64,000 nucleotides of DNA. Origin: Phalacrocorax aristotelis (Eukaryota > Chordata > Aves > Suliformes > Phalacrocoracidae). The notes under the pieces are model-generated. The model did not search any database. It was not told where the DNA came from and saw only the letters and a list, made by a program, of their open reading frames with translations. Numbering within the stretch: position 1 is the first letter of the stretch; every line of letters starts with the position of its first letter. A program made the position numbers and the translations under genes. The stretch covers positions 83,943,517 to 84,007,516 of the forward strand of contig NC_134279.1 of assembly GCF_949628215.1 (NCBI RefSeq), given 5' to 3'. Below are positions 1 through 12,778 of the stretch, one piece after another.

Positions 1-3000
1 CCATTGGGTTTTGGTGGCCTGGAGAAGGGTGCCGAGCCCTGGCAGCTGCGACCACGTTGTCATCTGAGGGAGGGAGCAGCAAGAGCCAGCATGGTCCAGC
101 TGCCGAGGCGCAGACCTGAGCTCCCGAAACGCGGGTGGAACCACCATGTCTGCCTTAGCCCTGTCGGCCTCGCTGCACTTTGCTTCCCCGTCCCTGCTCT
201 GAGTGAAAGCGACGGCATGGAGGGCGTGCGCCCAGCACCGGGCAAAGCCTGAGATGTGAACGCAGGGGACGTGCTGGGAGGTGCCCAGAAAAGTGCCTCC
301 ATATTGGGTCTGCGTTGCAAACAGAGATAAAGTTGCTCCCGCAGATTCGGAGAGCCCTGGCAAAGCGTTCCGTTTGCTGCCCTGACCTCCGTTTCCAGCC
401 ACTGTTGCTGCAGAAATTGCACCACTGGCTTTTTCTGTTCTCAGTTCTTCTCTCTGCCCGCACCCAGGCAGGTCCTCGCCCCGTGGATGTCCCATGCCCG
501 GGGAGCTGGAGGTGCTGCTTGATGGGTGCTCTGTTTTGAAGTCTTTAACATTTCTGTTATCAATTCCCTTAAAGAAATTACAGAACACTGCTGCTCGCAG
601 GCTCGTGCGTGGTGCTGGCCGGCCGTGTTGCTGCTGCAGTTTATTGCAGCGTTAATCCTGGACCCGTTTGTGAGCTGTCAAGTCCAGAACACCTCGCCTT
701 TGAGATTAAAAGTAGCTCATTGAAGAGCAGTGTTTAGGATGAATTTGAAATTAGGTTTCTAAACATTTCTTGGACGCTGCTCAAGAGTGCGTTCGATGTT
801 TCTGGTGGTTTCAAAATGACGGCGGGCAGGGGGAATCTGGCGGTACTTCATTTTGTGCCTGAGCAAAGTGGGGATTGTTCTTGTGGATGCAGATTAAAAT
901 AGTGCAGGATGAGATTATCCCCCAGATCAGAGATGGAAGTAGGATGCAGTTCCTCAGCAACTGAGAGATATCTGAAAATGGAAAGCTCCACATCTGCTGC
1001 GAGCAGGGACTGCCACACCACCCCCCCAGTAGCCCAGCAAGCGTGAGAAGGGAGTACCAGCAGGCCAGCCTAACATTAGAAGTCCAGACTAACCTGGAAG
1101 ACTTAACGCCCTTTAATTAGAGGGCTGAAGACAGTGGGGAGCGCTGGGTGACTCCAGAAGGTCTGCAGCAGCTCGCCAGCTCAGCGCTTCAGCGTCGGTG
1201 GTAGGGAATAAAACCTGAAGCACCAGTATAATAGGAAGGAGAAGCCTGGGGGGGGGAAAAAGTTACTTGAAAGACGTCAGGGAGGTGGCAGAGCGTGGGC
1301 TGGGCCTGAGCCGGATTGCAGCCTAGCAGAAAAAGCCAGACCCAGTCACGCCGGGTTCTCCAGTGAGACCCAGCTGGAAGCAGAGAGGGGGGGAAAACCT
1401 CGCAAGTGCCATGCGGGGCAGCTGGCAACGCTCACGGCTGCTGGAAAAATCTACACGGCTGGGAGATAAAAAGCGCGGCTTGGGACTCCGAGGTGCAGAG
1501 ACCTTATCTGTGAACAGAGATTAGAGCAAGGTAATCGCTACGTTTACTGTGCAGGGCGCAGGTGGCCGGGGGGAGAAGCTAGTGGAGGGAGCGAGGGCGT
1601 TGGAAGCAGGGCTGAACCAGATCAACCTGTGGAGTGCGAGAGAAGTACGTGTGCAAGATGAAACGGGAGAATCTAGACTCTTGGAGAATGAGGCTGATGA
1701 GTTGCTCTTCCCTAATTGCTGCTTTGGAGAAGTTGAGAGATGGCCTGCAAAAACGCCCGGCCCTTTCCTCCCCTCCTTGCCCCAGCGCTGCCTGGGCACA
1801 GATCAGTCCTGGGCTTCTGGGCGAGGACTGCAAACCAGTTTGCTCATGCTCCAGTGTGCCCCTTTTGTGGGAAGCGTTTCTGCGCTGGTTGAGGAGGGGG
1901 AAAAATAGTGGGTTTCTTTTTACAAATGCTCTACAAGCTGAAATTTGAGTGTTGTTAAACCCAAAGTGCAGCTGGGATGAAGGTGCAGCAGCACAGGCTT
2001 GGGGATGCAGCACTAACCTCTCCCCTTCCCTCCTGCAAACCTCGCCGTGCTCCTGTGCGCTCGCAGGGCAGGCGGGAAGGAGACTTGCTGTGAAAGTTCC
2101 CAGAGAAAGAAGGGCTTGGGTTTGGTAGTGTTTTTTTTTTTTCCTGAAGTCTGGGTTGCGCTGGGTGGGTTTTCCTGCTGAACGACCAGCCCCGTCTGCA
2201 AACACAATGATTCCCAAAGCTATTTATAGAGCTGGGAGCCGTGGCCGGCCAGCCTCCTCCATCACATAACCCGGCGCTCCCTGCCGAAGCAGCCCCTGCC
2301 GAGGCTTTTGGCTCTGGCTGCGCCAGCCTGGGAGGGTAAGGAGGACCATATGTCCCTCGCCTTTAGCCAAGCGCGCAGCTGTGCTCGATTCTCCCGTCTG
2401 GTGCTGACTTGTTAACTCTTTGGGGGCGAAGGGGAGGAACGTGGCTCGTGCCACACTTGGCACAAGAAGGGGATGCTCTCATAGGGGCAGAAACCGGCCA
2501 GAAGCGGGACTCCTGAAGGGTCTTGCCTCCCAGGAGTTCCTCAGTCCTTCTGTGACTAACCCTGGTTTGTTCCGCCGCGTGTTATCCTCCTGAACTAGGT
2601 AAGGAAATAGTCTAATGGCCTGCCTGCGAAGAGCAGACAACCATATGTGTGATTCTGGGGTTTCGAAGTGCGTTATCCAGATTATTAATAACCCGCCATG
2701 CCTTGTGCTGCTCCGTCACAGGAGCCTGATGCGTCCCTGCGCAGATGCTCCCCTCCCAGGAGGGCTTGTTCCAACCACAGTGCGATCTAGCCGGCTGCTG
2801 CCTCTTGTTTTTACCCCTCTCCACCCGAGGGTCGGTGCTGCAGCCCCCCATCCTGCTCGAGGTGGGCGTGCGGCACTGCCCGCCTGCCCTTCTCTCCCAC
2901 ATGCAGGAAAAACGCTTGCGAGATCAGCTTGCTTCCCTGCCGTTCCGACAGCGTCACCCTGCGTTATCTCCTCCGCATCAGGCTCTCGCCTCCTGTGCTC

Positions 3001-6000
3001 CTCTTGCAGCACGGCAGGTACCTACGCCCTTGCATTTGCTGTCCTCTCGCTCCTCTCTCTCAGCCTTGTCTCCCTTAGGGTCAGCCACTGCCCTGTTTTA
3101 TACCATGCTTGGGTGCTGCCTGTGCTAAGGAGTTGGTCCACCAAGTTTCTGCCTTTCTCGCATCAAACGTCCCAACGCAGTGACGGGGGGACCTTGCTCT
3201 CGCTCCACCTTTTAACCCCAAGGAGCGGGAGCCGGGTGGGACGAGGCAGCCCCGCCTGGCCTCGCGGCATCTGCTCTGATGCGAGGGCAGTGTGTCTCCT
3301 GGAGCACAACCCGACCGCCTCGGCAGGGTTTGCACCAGCGCGTGCGGGATGGGACCTGCAGCTGCAGAAGGGGGGGCAGGAGGTGAGCAGAGGGTGGGTA
3401 GTTGCAGTACCTGCCTGCTGCTGCCAAAGGGATCAAGGTGAAGGGCTGGGGGCAGGGGGAGCAGACCTGCCCCTGGCAGCGTTGAGCCGCCGCCGCATCC
3501 GCTGACTCCTGCATCATGCCTCCTCCTTCTCCCCCTTGGCTTTGAAGGGCCGGTAACGATTACGGCTTTGTGGCGAGCCCTCCAGCGGGGCTGGATGATG
3601 CTCAGCCTTGTGCCTGGATCGCAGCGCCGTCTCTGCGTGGCAGCACAGGGGCTCAGAGATGCGTCCAGACAGAAATGTGGATGTTTCCTCCACAAAAAGT
3701 CCATCCTCTAGGTCCCGTTGGCGTTGGGACGGTGGTATTGTGTTGGCATCTTCCTGTGTGAGCCACGCTCAGTTTGCCCTCGGATGTCTCGGTTACTTGT
3801 GCTAATTTGCCTTGGGGACTATTTCCAGGCTAATGGAGCCAGGAATAATAGCTAATAGCCCCAGCTGGGGTCAGCTCCCGTGAAATCTGTAGCCTTGAAG
3901 CATCACACCTTTTAGCATCACCCAAACAACAAACGGGGGCCGAATTTCTGATTCCCATACGTTTTCCAAAGGAAGCCTACCTTGCCAGGCTGCTGTTCCA
4001 GCCCCAGGCGAGTATGGGAGCGTTAAGGCCGATGAAGGTGTTTGTAAAGACTAGCAGGGACCTCCCAGGCTGCCTCCCTGCCTTGCAGGCAGCCGCACGC
4101 CGTAGCTCCTCGGGATTTGCCGTGCTCTGGCTCAGGATGTGCAGCTCCCAGGAGGCGGTTTGTGTGCTCTGCATGTGGTTTTTTTGAGCTCTTGGTCCCA
4201 GGTTGAAGACTACTTCTGTTTGTTATTGGTCTACTTAATTTTCCAGGGGAAAGGAGAAACAAATCCAAGAAGCCTTCATTATAAGAAAGCAGGGGTTTTA
4301 TTTCTTTTAGTTTTAATGGAGAGCCCCGGCTCAGAGCAGTGAGCTTGCTGCAACGTCTCGCCAATATATCAAAATTACCCTGGCTCCGTGCGTACTTGGT
4401 AGAGCGTCAACAGGCTGACAGTTACAGCGCTGCCCCGGTGACTCAGATAAATAACACGCAGACCAAAACATACATTGGGCCTGGCTCAGCCAGGCTGGAA
4501 AATGCACTCTTGGAAGGTGCTTTTCCAGGCTCTGCATGGCCGGGGCTGCTGCAAGGGACTGCTGGCATGCTCCGAGCGCCGGCTGATACAGGGAAACCAT
4601 GACCTTGGGTCCTTCAGACCCAGCTATGAAAATAGGAGATTAAAAAAGCCAAAACACTTTGGTTTTTTTTTTCCCCTCCCTTTCGTGTTTGGGCTACCAA
4701 AGTGGTACATCACATAGGTCACTCCTGTGGTGCCGCCACTGTGCACATACCCCTGCTGTCCTTCGTGCCGTACAAGCCCGCACCGACGGGAGATTTTGGT
4801 GCCTGTCTTCCTGTTAGGTGAGTTTTTCCACCCAGAATATTCCCAGTGGACATGCAGGCAGGAGCCACCCCCCGGCAGGGCTGAGCTTGCGTGGCAGCCT
4901 GCCTCTCCTGCCTGCTGTTTCTCCCAGCAAAGCGCAGGGGCATGGCTCTGTAGAAGGGCTCCCGTCTTACTCCGTGACACTTAGATGTCTGTGCTGGCTG
5001 CCCCGAGCCAGGGGCCCTGGGCTCACCCCTTAGGGGATGGTGGAAGCCGAAATCGGGAAGCCAAGCTTCCGATGGGATGCTGGCAGCGCTCAGGGCTGCC
5101 CTGGTGTTAGGATTTTGTGCTGAGAGCTGCTGTCTTTGCTGCTCCCCATCCACCTGAAAAACCTGTCCTGCCGATGGGAGCCGCGATGGAAGTCCCGCTG
5201 CTGCATTATAAACCTGGGAGGGAAAGTAGGCACAAGCCATCCTTTCATGTCTCTGCTCCCAGACCACAGCTCGCCGCCCTGTGCCAGCGCCCTCTGCCTC
5301 TCCTCCTCCCACAGCTCCCCACGGCCGTGCCGCGGGTCCCGGGTCACCCACGCAAAATGCGGGGAGAGCGCCCTTTGCTGTTCGGAGAGAGCTGCAAAGC
5401 TCTGCTGAGAGCCGGCATCGTGGCAGCAAGGTCTCTTTGCAGCCGCATTAGTAAGGATGTGGAGTCTTGGGGAGGGAGAGGAAGCTTTTTATTTCTTTTT
5501 TTAAAAAAAAAATAAAATCTGTAAAATTAAACATTGCAGAACCCTTCCCTCCTCTCTCGTGCTGCTTCTCCAGCTAAACGGTTCTCTGCGGTGACTGGTA
5601 CGGAGCTGATGGACCAGCACAGGCACCTCGCTTTGTCTCTTGACAGCGGCTGCCGGATCTACAGCAGGGCAGCGGGAGGGCTTTCGGTTCGACCCAGCAC
5701 CCGTCCTGCCTGTCTGCGCAGCGGGCCCAGCTCTGGACGCTGTACATAAGCAGTGAACCCTGCCAGCTCCTCAAAACTCGTGTGTCCTTGAGCTCCGGGC
5801 TCTGCCTGCGCAAACATCTGCGCTGGCGGCGAGAGCAGCAGGCAGGGAAGGAGGGAGAGCTCCCCCCATCCAAACCTTTCGTGCCTTTTTCGCTTGCTTT
5901 GCAGCTCTGCTCCCCTTCCTGCCTGCCCTGTGACTCCCTCCTGCCAGACTTGAGCTGTCTGTCGTCAATAAGTCTCGTTGATCACGGGAGATCACCGACA

Positions 6001-7315
6001 GCCAACGCTGCGTTGGCTTTGGCACAGCTGAAGTTTCCGTGCTTGGTTCGGAGCCTTTCTTGCTTCTCTGCAGATAACAAAGGCTGCTTCAGTGAGGCCT
6101 GGTGCTGTATACCGAGGCTGCAGGCAGCCCGAGGGCCTCGCTGCTTTTCCTTTTCCCTTCTTTTTTCCCTTTTTTTCTTTGCCCAGGAGCAGCTGTGTTA
6201 AAGCTGTGCCGCTCCTGGGGTCCCAAGAGGGTCAATACGCACCTTTGTTATCAGCGGGGATGCTTTTCAGAGGGTGACATGCGACAGTGGCCATGCGCTT
6301 GTCTGTGCTTCAGATTCCTCCCAAAAATAGGAATAGTCTCCTTGGACCTGGCTTCTGCCAGTCATCCCAAGAAGTCGTGTTTTCCAGCCTCTGCTTGTGT
6401 GGGGTGCTCTCCAGTTCATCCCTGTGCCCCAGTACTGTGCTGGAGCTGGATGCAGCTCGGCCCCAGATAAAGCCATTACCAGGGGAGAGTAAAACACACA
6501 GCCAGGATGTTGTTACGTGATATCTGGATGTCTTTCAGCAGGGTTGTGCTGGCCTTAGTCCATGTTTCGCTATTCCATAGGATTTTGCTATTGAATCATC
6601 GTCTCATTTATCTGTCTGTGTGTCCTTCTCTCCATCTGCTCCTGTGAGCCTTGCGGAAGGCGAGGATTGGGACTCCCTAACATTTGTCTTGCTTCAAGCC
6701 ATGCTCCTGGGACTCAGAATGCCTGCTTTAGGAAAAGGCAGGCTTTGTGTCGCAAAACCAACAGGCTTTTGCGAAATGCCCTCTAAAAATACATAAATTA
6801 CAGTAGAGATAGAGAGAGGTGAACTGGCGTGCCTGTGCTCTACCCAAAAATTCAGTATTTTAGGGTAGGGGGCAAGCTGTTTCTCTGCTGTAGGTGTGTT
6901 GGCTGCAGTGATAACCCAGTTGTGGCCTTTTGGTGTATTTTGTGGCAGATTTAAAATAAATTGGATGGATGGGGTGTGGGGTGTGCCTGTCCAAGCCCTG
7001 CTCGCAGCTTCGCCAGGAGCTGCTGGTCAAGTCACCCCTTTCTCTAAATCCAGGCCAACTCTGTTCAGACTCTCCCTGATGGGTCAAAACCATGAAAAAT
7101 AAATGCTGCCACTACCAGGGAGGTGTAGTGCTGCTTCCAGGGCTTTCAAGGAGAGAAGACAAGTCAGGAATAGCACCGTGCCTTGAAAAAAGCAGCCTGG
7201 GAGCCTGAGCTGTCTCCCATCAGCGTGGCCGTGGCAAGCATCCACCTGGGAGCCGGGTGGGTTGGGGGGTCACGGGGGTCCCTGGCAGCTCTCACCCCCT
7301 CGTTTCTCTTCCCAG
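1..7315. other. PAIP2B: Non-coding DNA upstream of the first PAIP2B coding exon (probably 5' intron)
   Basis: No conserved coding exon could be supported here on either strand. The stretch ends in a good splice acceptor (pyrimidine tract then CCCAG at 7311-7315), so at least its right part is an intron ahead of the start codon. In other vertebrates PAIP2B has a non-coding first exon separated by a long intron, so the promoter may lie left of the window. Composition is moderately GC-rich without long tandem repeats. Short AT-rich patches occur at 530-600, 4200-4320 and 5480-5530. Confidence 0.6.
2220..2229. promoter_or_regulatory. Palindromic MEF2-type site, CTATTTATAG
   Basis: A perfect match to the MEF2 consensus (YTAWWWWTAR). 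It could equally be read as a TATA-like element. It sits in the presumed 5' intron of PAIP2B beside AT-richer sequence. No binding evidence is available, so this is a motif call only. Confidence 0.25.
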
Positions 7316-7323
7316 AGTCAGTA

Positions 7324-10300
7324 ATGATGAATGGCTCCGACCTCGCCAGTACGACAGCGTCCAGTCCCAAATCCAAAGAGGAGCAAGTAGTGAACGGCCA
7401 CGATGAAAAGGAAAACAACCCCTTTGCAGAGTACATGTGGATGGAGAACGAAGAAGACTTCAACAGACAGGTAAGACCAGGAGGGTGGTTGCCAGCTCTG
7501 CGTTTCTGTGGCTAAAATTGGGGCGAGGAGATGGAGAGATGTCCTTTGGGCGCTGTGAAGCACATGTGAGTCACTGAGGCCCTGCACGGCGATGGTGGTT
7601 CACGGGGAGAGTCATCCTGTTTATATTGGATCTGCCTGTAAGGACATGGGATGGCTAAAGTCAGGAAAAAACCCTCACGATGCCTTTGATTCACTCAGAT
7701 CTTCCTCAGAGGGATGGTGACGGCACCGTCATCTGCTCCTGTTCTTTGCTGGGATAAGAGACCTTTGCTTTCTGCACGCTCAGCTGGAAGGAGAGGACCA
7801 GTGTGAAAAACAGTGCTAGAAATTTGAGAGGATTCATACCCTGGCTACCTCGGCGATGAGTTCCTGCAGTTAGTACCTCTTGTTCTGGGTAGAAGTCTCC
7901 GTTTCAGCCAAGTTCTCGAGAGCTTCTGGTAGATCGCGGTGGGATTTGAGTGGCTCCTGCTCGTGGAGTAGCAACGCAGCCCTGTGAGCTGGAGCAGAGG
8001 GAGCAGCCACATAGTGTCCTCCTCGTGCTTCTGCTTTGGGTCTTCCTCCAGTGCTGGGGCAGCACAAGGCAGCAGGGATGAGCTCGCTGGAGGCCCACTG
8101 GTCCCTCCTGCCATCACCCCAGTAGCTGGAGAGAAGTCAGCCAGTTTGAACTGGTCGAGGAAGGAGCTTGCCCCTTCAGCTGGCCGAGCTGTGCTACTGG
8201 AAACCTGAAGTCTCCCGGAGACTTGTCCCCTCCCTGAAATGTCGCCACAAGCGTGGCCAAGCACCATCACCGGGGTGTCAGGAGACTGGCCGGGAGGGCC
8301 CTCTGGAACTGCGGGCAGGCTGGGCAGAGGCATTTCATGTCCCCACCACGCCCCTGGTCACCAGAGGGGGATTTCATCAGCTTTCTGGTGTTCTCAGCAG
8401 AAAATCTCCATATGGTAATGCTTAAGTGTTGCTCCCACAGGAGGAAACTGCAGCTGCCAGCTGACAGTGACTCCTGGTGAGTGTGCAGCAGCAGCCTTGT
8501 GCCGCCCCACATCACGTTAGCAATTGTTAGTGGGCTGTGACTCAAAGCTTTTGTTTTATTTAATGACGTGATTAGGCAGCAGCCAGCCCGCACAAGCAGC
8601 TGTGCTGATGGAAATGTGCTAGATCAATTAGTTCATGTTTCTGAAGCACTGTCTTGATTAAAAGCCTGGTGGAGGCAAAGCGCAAAGCAAACCATAGTGC
8701 AGCTCTGTGCTGGAGGGAGCGTCCTGGAGTGGAGGAGCCGCGGCCAAGGGGAGCGTGTGCAGGTGGAGGGAGCTGGAGGAGGGAGGAAAACGGAGCGAAG
8801 ACAGACCTCAGGGCTTCCCTGTATCAGGCACTGTGTCACAGAGATACTCACCTGTGCTTTCCTGGTCTGCCAGCCCTCACTTCTGCGCTTCAACTCCTTA
8901 GCGATGCCCTGGGAGCTCAGCCCTTTGTCCAGCTCCTGGTGAAACGCTGCTGAGGGGAAATGGCTGCTACAGAAGCTAGAGTCACTGCTCAAGGGCTTCG
9001 AAGTCCATGTGTCTGCTGGTGGGGATCAGTGGGGGTAGGGAGACCTGTCCTGCACCAGGATCTCTTGTCTGTCGAAAGGCAGCACTCCTGGAAGAAGCTG
9101 TCCTTGGGCTGGCTCGTGGGGCTTGGCGTGGAACGCTGCGCTCGTGCCTCTCGTCTGGCTCTGCTCTGTGGCCAGAGTCGCTCCTCAGTGCCCCCGGGAG
9201 AGGATGAGCTGCCGGTGATGAGGGCACGGCATGGGGGACAGCAGGCATGTCCCTTCCAGTGCCAATGGTGGCTTCTGCTGCCTTCACACGCAACCCCCAG
9301 TGGCTTTGGGCTACTGTAAGATCCATGGCCAAATCTTCCCCCAGACCCACTTTATCTTCCATCTTTCTCAGCTTTCTGAAGCCACACTGCTTCCTTGCCG
9401 CCCCCCACAAGGCTTTCTGCCATCCAGGCTCTGAGCAAGGGGAACGGGCAGGTCTTTTCAGAAACCCATGAGCTTCTTGGCACAGTCCTCCCTTATTTAT
9501 GCTAGCAATGTTCCTTTTCCCACGGAGCCGGCACATCCCGGAGGGCAAAAAGGGAGTGCTGGGCTCCTGTGCTGAGAAGAAACTGTGCTGACAGCAGGTC
9601 AGGTTGGTGCGGAAGGGCCTGGGGCAGGAGGTGACAGAGCTGCATTAAATACCACAGGAAGGCAAAGAGGAGCCCTCAGCAAATACTAAACCCTTTCTCT
9701 CCTGGTGCAGGCTGTCACGACGCAGTGCAAAGGAGGTTTCTGGCTAGAGGGGTAGCAGGTGGGTGCAGGTGTGAGCGCATCAGGGATCTCTCCTTCCCTG
9801 TCCCCTTGTCCAGGACCGACATCGTCACCGTGTCCCCAGCGTGCGGCCAGCAGCAGGAAAACCGATGGCCGGTTGCATGTACCGAAAAGCCTCCGGTGTG
9901 TGAAGGGAAGCAGGGCTCTGCTGGGCTGCGGCCCGAGCACGGCCAGCAGTGCTGAGGCTTGGAGGACAAGGAATATTTGCCTGAGTTTGAAGTGTTGCGG
10001 GATACCCAAAGCTCTGGGCTCGCTCCGTCCAGTGCCCTGTAGAAGTGCAGGATCCCAGGGCGGTTGTTGTCATCGTCACCTGCTGGGGCGAGCCGGCAGT
10101 CCCGGGGTGGGGCTTTTTTTCCAATTATCCTGTTTTCATGTGCTAGTGCCAGCTCGTAGTTTCAAAGACAGCCTCTAGAAACCCAGCTGAGGATAGCAAT
10201 GATATGGTTTGCTAGCTGTAAAGGGGATTTTCCTCTGCCGCGAAGCAGTTTCTAAAGCTGGTGGAGAGCAGCTCTCCAGTAGCTGAGGCTGGAGACGGCA

Positions 10301-12778
10301 TCCAAGGCTTGGTTACTGCGAGAGAGCTTTTCACAACCCTCACAAGGAGTTTTCTTGGATGTGATTTAAAGTGTAGCAGGGACTGGCTGTGAATACCTGA
10401 AAGTCGATAGCCCTGTAGGTTTACCTTCCCAAGCCGTTTGTGACGGACAGGTCTCTGTAAATGCCATGGTGGGGCAGTGGGACCTCAGTAGCCCACTGGC
10501 GGCAGGGGCTGCCGGCCCATCCCCAGGTCAGGGGCTGCAGTGGGTTGCAGAGCTCCCCTTTCCCCTCCCCAGGAAGCCAGTTTCAGTTGTAGTTTCTGCT
10601 TTCTGGTGAAATGAAAAGGTCTTAAGCTTTTTCAGAGCGTTTTGTGGTTCGTGGATTCACTCAGCCCTCCTGGACTCAATAACGGCTGCTCAAAATCATG
10701 CTGTTTTCTGGCTGTTGCCCCGTCTGCTCATTTTCTAGCAACCACGTGCCTGTTTAGCAGGAGGCCACCGGCGGCACAGGCTGCCCAGCTCGCTTTGCTC
10801 GAGTCAGCATCCAGAGAAAACCAGCCTGGAAGGTGGGAGCAGCTGGTTAATGCAACCTGCTGATGGTACGCGCCTGCCCGAGGGCAAGGCCGGGTGCCCC
10901 AGGCCCTCCTCCTGCCCGTCTCTCCTGCCACGCTTTGCCTGCGCTGAGCCAGCTCCCGTGGCTTTCCTCGGCTCGGGAGGAGTTTTCCTGCAGCGGAGAT
11001 GGCGTCACCCACGTTGCACTCGACGGGAGCCGACTGCCACCCTGCGTCGGTGCTTGCAGAGCACCACTCTGCCAGGGGGGCCGAGCAGAGCCGGTTTAGC
11101 AAACCGGAGGAGGACGGGACGCAAGAAAGCAAAACAGGCTGGCAGGGCTACGGCATCGCTCCATAGCAGAGGATCCGCAAAAACAAGGCGCGCCTCTAGC
11201 ACCGCTGCCCGGCTGTGATTCTATTAGCTGTCCCATTCGCTTTGCAGCAAGCTCTGCTGGAGCCTGGCAGCCTGAAATCCTGTGCTGATGCATCTGGTGT
11301 CCTGTAAATCCAATCCCGTTCCCTTCTGGATTCGCCTGGTGCCGTGAGCTTGCAGGCTGCATCTCCCTGCCCCAGCGGTGTGCCGCAGCCAGGAAGCGAT
11401 GCTCATGCATGGCTTTGCTCCGTGCAGAAAAGTGCCCATTTTCACGCTCTTGCGGTTTTTGGGGTTGGCTACAGGCAAGTCGGCAGAGCTGTGATCATCT
11501 AGGTTTAAAATATTGCTCTGGCTCTACTGTAGCATGGACAGACACCAAGGTGAGGTAGGCACGTTGCAGACTCTGCTTTCACCAGGTGGGGACAGCATAT
11601 GGAAAACACCAAGGTGCATCGTTTGCTCCTGTGACTAACCTGTGTGTTTGGGCAGGTGGAGGAGGAGCTGCAGGAGCAGGAGTTTCTCGACCGCTGCTTC
11701 CAGGAGATGCTGGAGGAAGAAGACCAGGACTGGTTCATTCCATCGCGCGACCTGCCCCAGGGCATGGGGCAGCTGCAGCAGCAGCTGAACGGGCTCTCCG
11801 TTGGCGACGGCCACAGTTCGGAGGACATTCTGGTAAGGACCTCGGAGGATGCGCTGCGAGGTCTGGCGAAGAGCAGAGGACTTGTCCTGGGAAGCAGCGG
11901 GGATTTCCATGGGGGGTTTCCTTACTGGCGGTGGGCTGTCAGTGCAAGAGCTGGTGCTTATGCATCAGTGACGATGCATTTTGGAGTTTTCTGCAAGGTT
12001 ACTCGTTTTAGCTGTGTATCCTAAAGACAAAAGTATGCAGCTTTGCAGAACTTGCTCCCCAGAAGCTGTGGAAGCAGGGCTGCCGCTTGCACGTGAGCTG
12101 GGCTCTGGTCCCAGAGCAAGCAGGGACCTCCCTCGCCTGTTGGGCAGAGTGGGGTGTCCTGGCAGGCTGGAGAGGTGCAGGAGGTCCAGCCAGGTGTGCT
12201 GCAGGGCCTAGACAGATATTTAGAGTGATGAAAACCTGCTAGGTAGCCGGAAGAGCAGCGGTGTTAAGGCAATGCCCGTTTTCATCCCTGAAAGCAGGAA
12301 TACATGGCAGGGCTGTATGGACCAGCACGGCGGGGGGGTTGTTCTGGCCCAGCTCTGCTGACTGTGCTCAGGCTGAGTCGCTTTACCTCCCGCCCCGCTT
12401 TACCGTGGGTGGGGATAAAACACCCCCATGCCGAAGCAAAAGCAGGGAGAGACAGAACGAGCGGATTCTCCCGTGTTTCCCGCCCCCAAAACCCAGTCTG
12501 GGAGTAGCTGCATTCGAGCTGGCACTTGTTCAGCAGCCTCTCGAGTGCCACGGGTGCCTGCGAGGACACGAGGGCCAGGGCTTTGCGCACCCGTATCGGC
12601 ATCCTCGGCAATGGCAGCCGGGCCGGGGCACCTTCGGGGTGCAGGTCCGTGGGGCGATGCTTGGCAGGGGGGTGCCGCTATCTGGACCGCTGATGGGCCC
12701 TCCCTCCCTCTTCTCTTCCAGAGCAAAAGCAACTTGAATCCAGACGCCAAGGAGTTTGTGCCCGGTGTGAAATACTGA
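7324..12778 (+). CDS. PAIP2B: Poly(A)-binding protein-interacting protein 2B
   Basis: Represses translation by binding cytoplasmic poly(A)-binding protein PABPC1 and displacing it from poly(A) and eIF4G. Coding exons are 7324-7470, 11656-11832 and 12722-12778, with GT-AG junctions at phase 0, giving 126 residues against 123 in human PAIP2B. Exon 1 carries the acidic PAM1 start with motif NPFAEYMWMENEEDFNRQ. Exon 2 has FLDRCFQEMLEEEDQDWFIP. Exon 3 is the C-terminal PAM2 motif SNLNPDAKEFVPGVKY, which binds the PABP MLLE domain. The wording EEDQDWFIPSRDLPQ and the NGLSV segment point to PAIP2B rather than PAIP2. Two adjacent ATGs (7324, 7327) could start it; human PAIP2B aligns best with the second. 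The exon begins at 7316, so the 5' UTR is split. It is convergent with NAGK downstream. Confidence 0.95.
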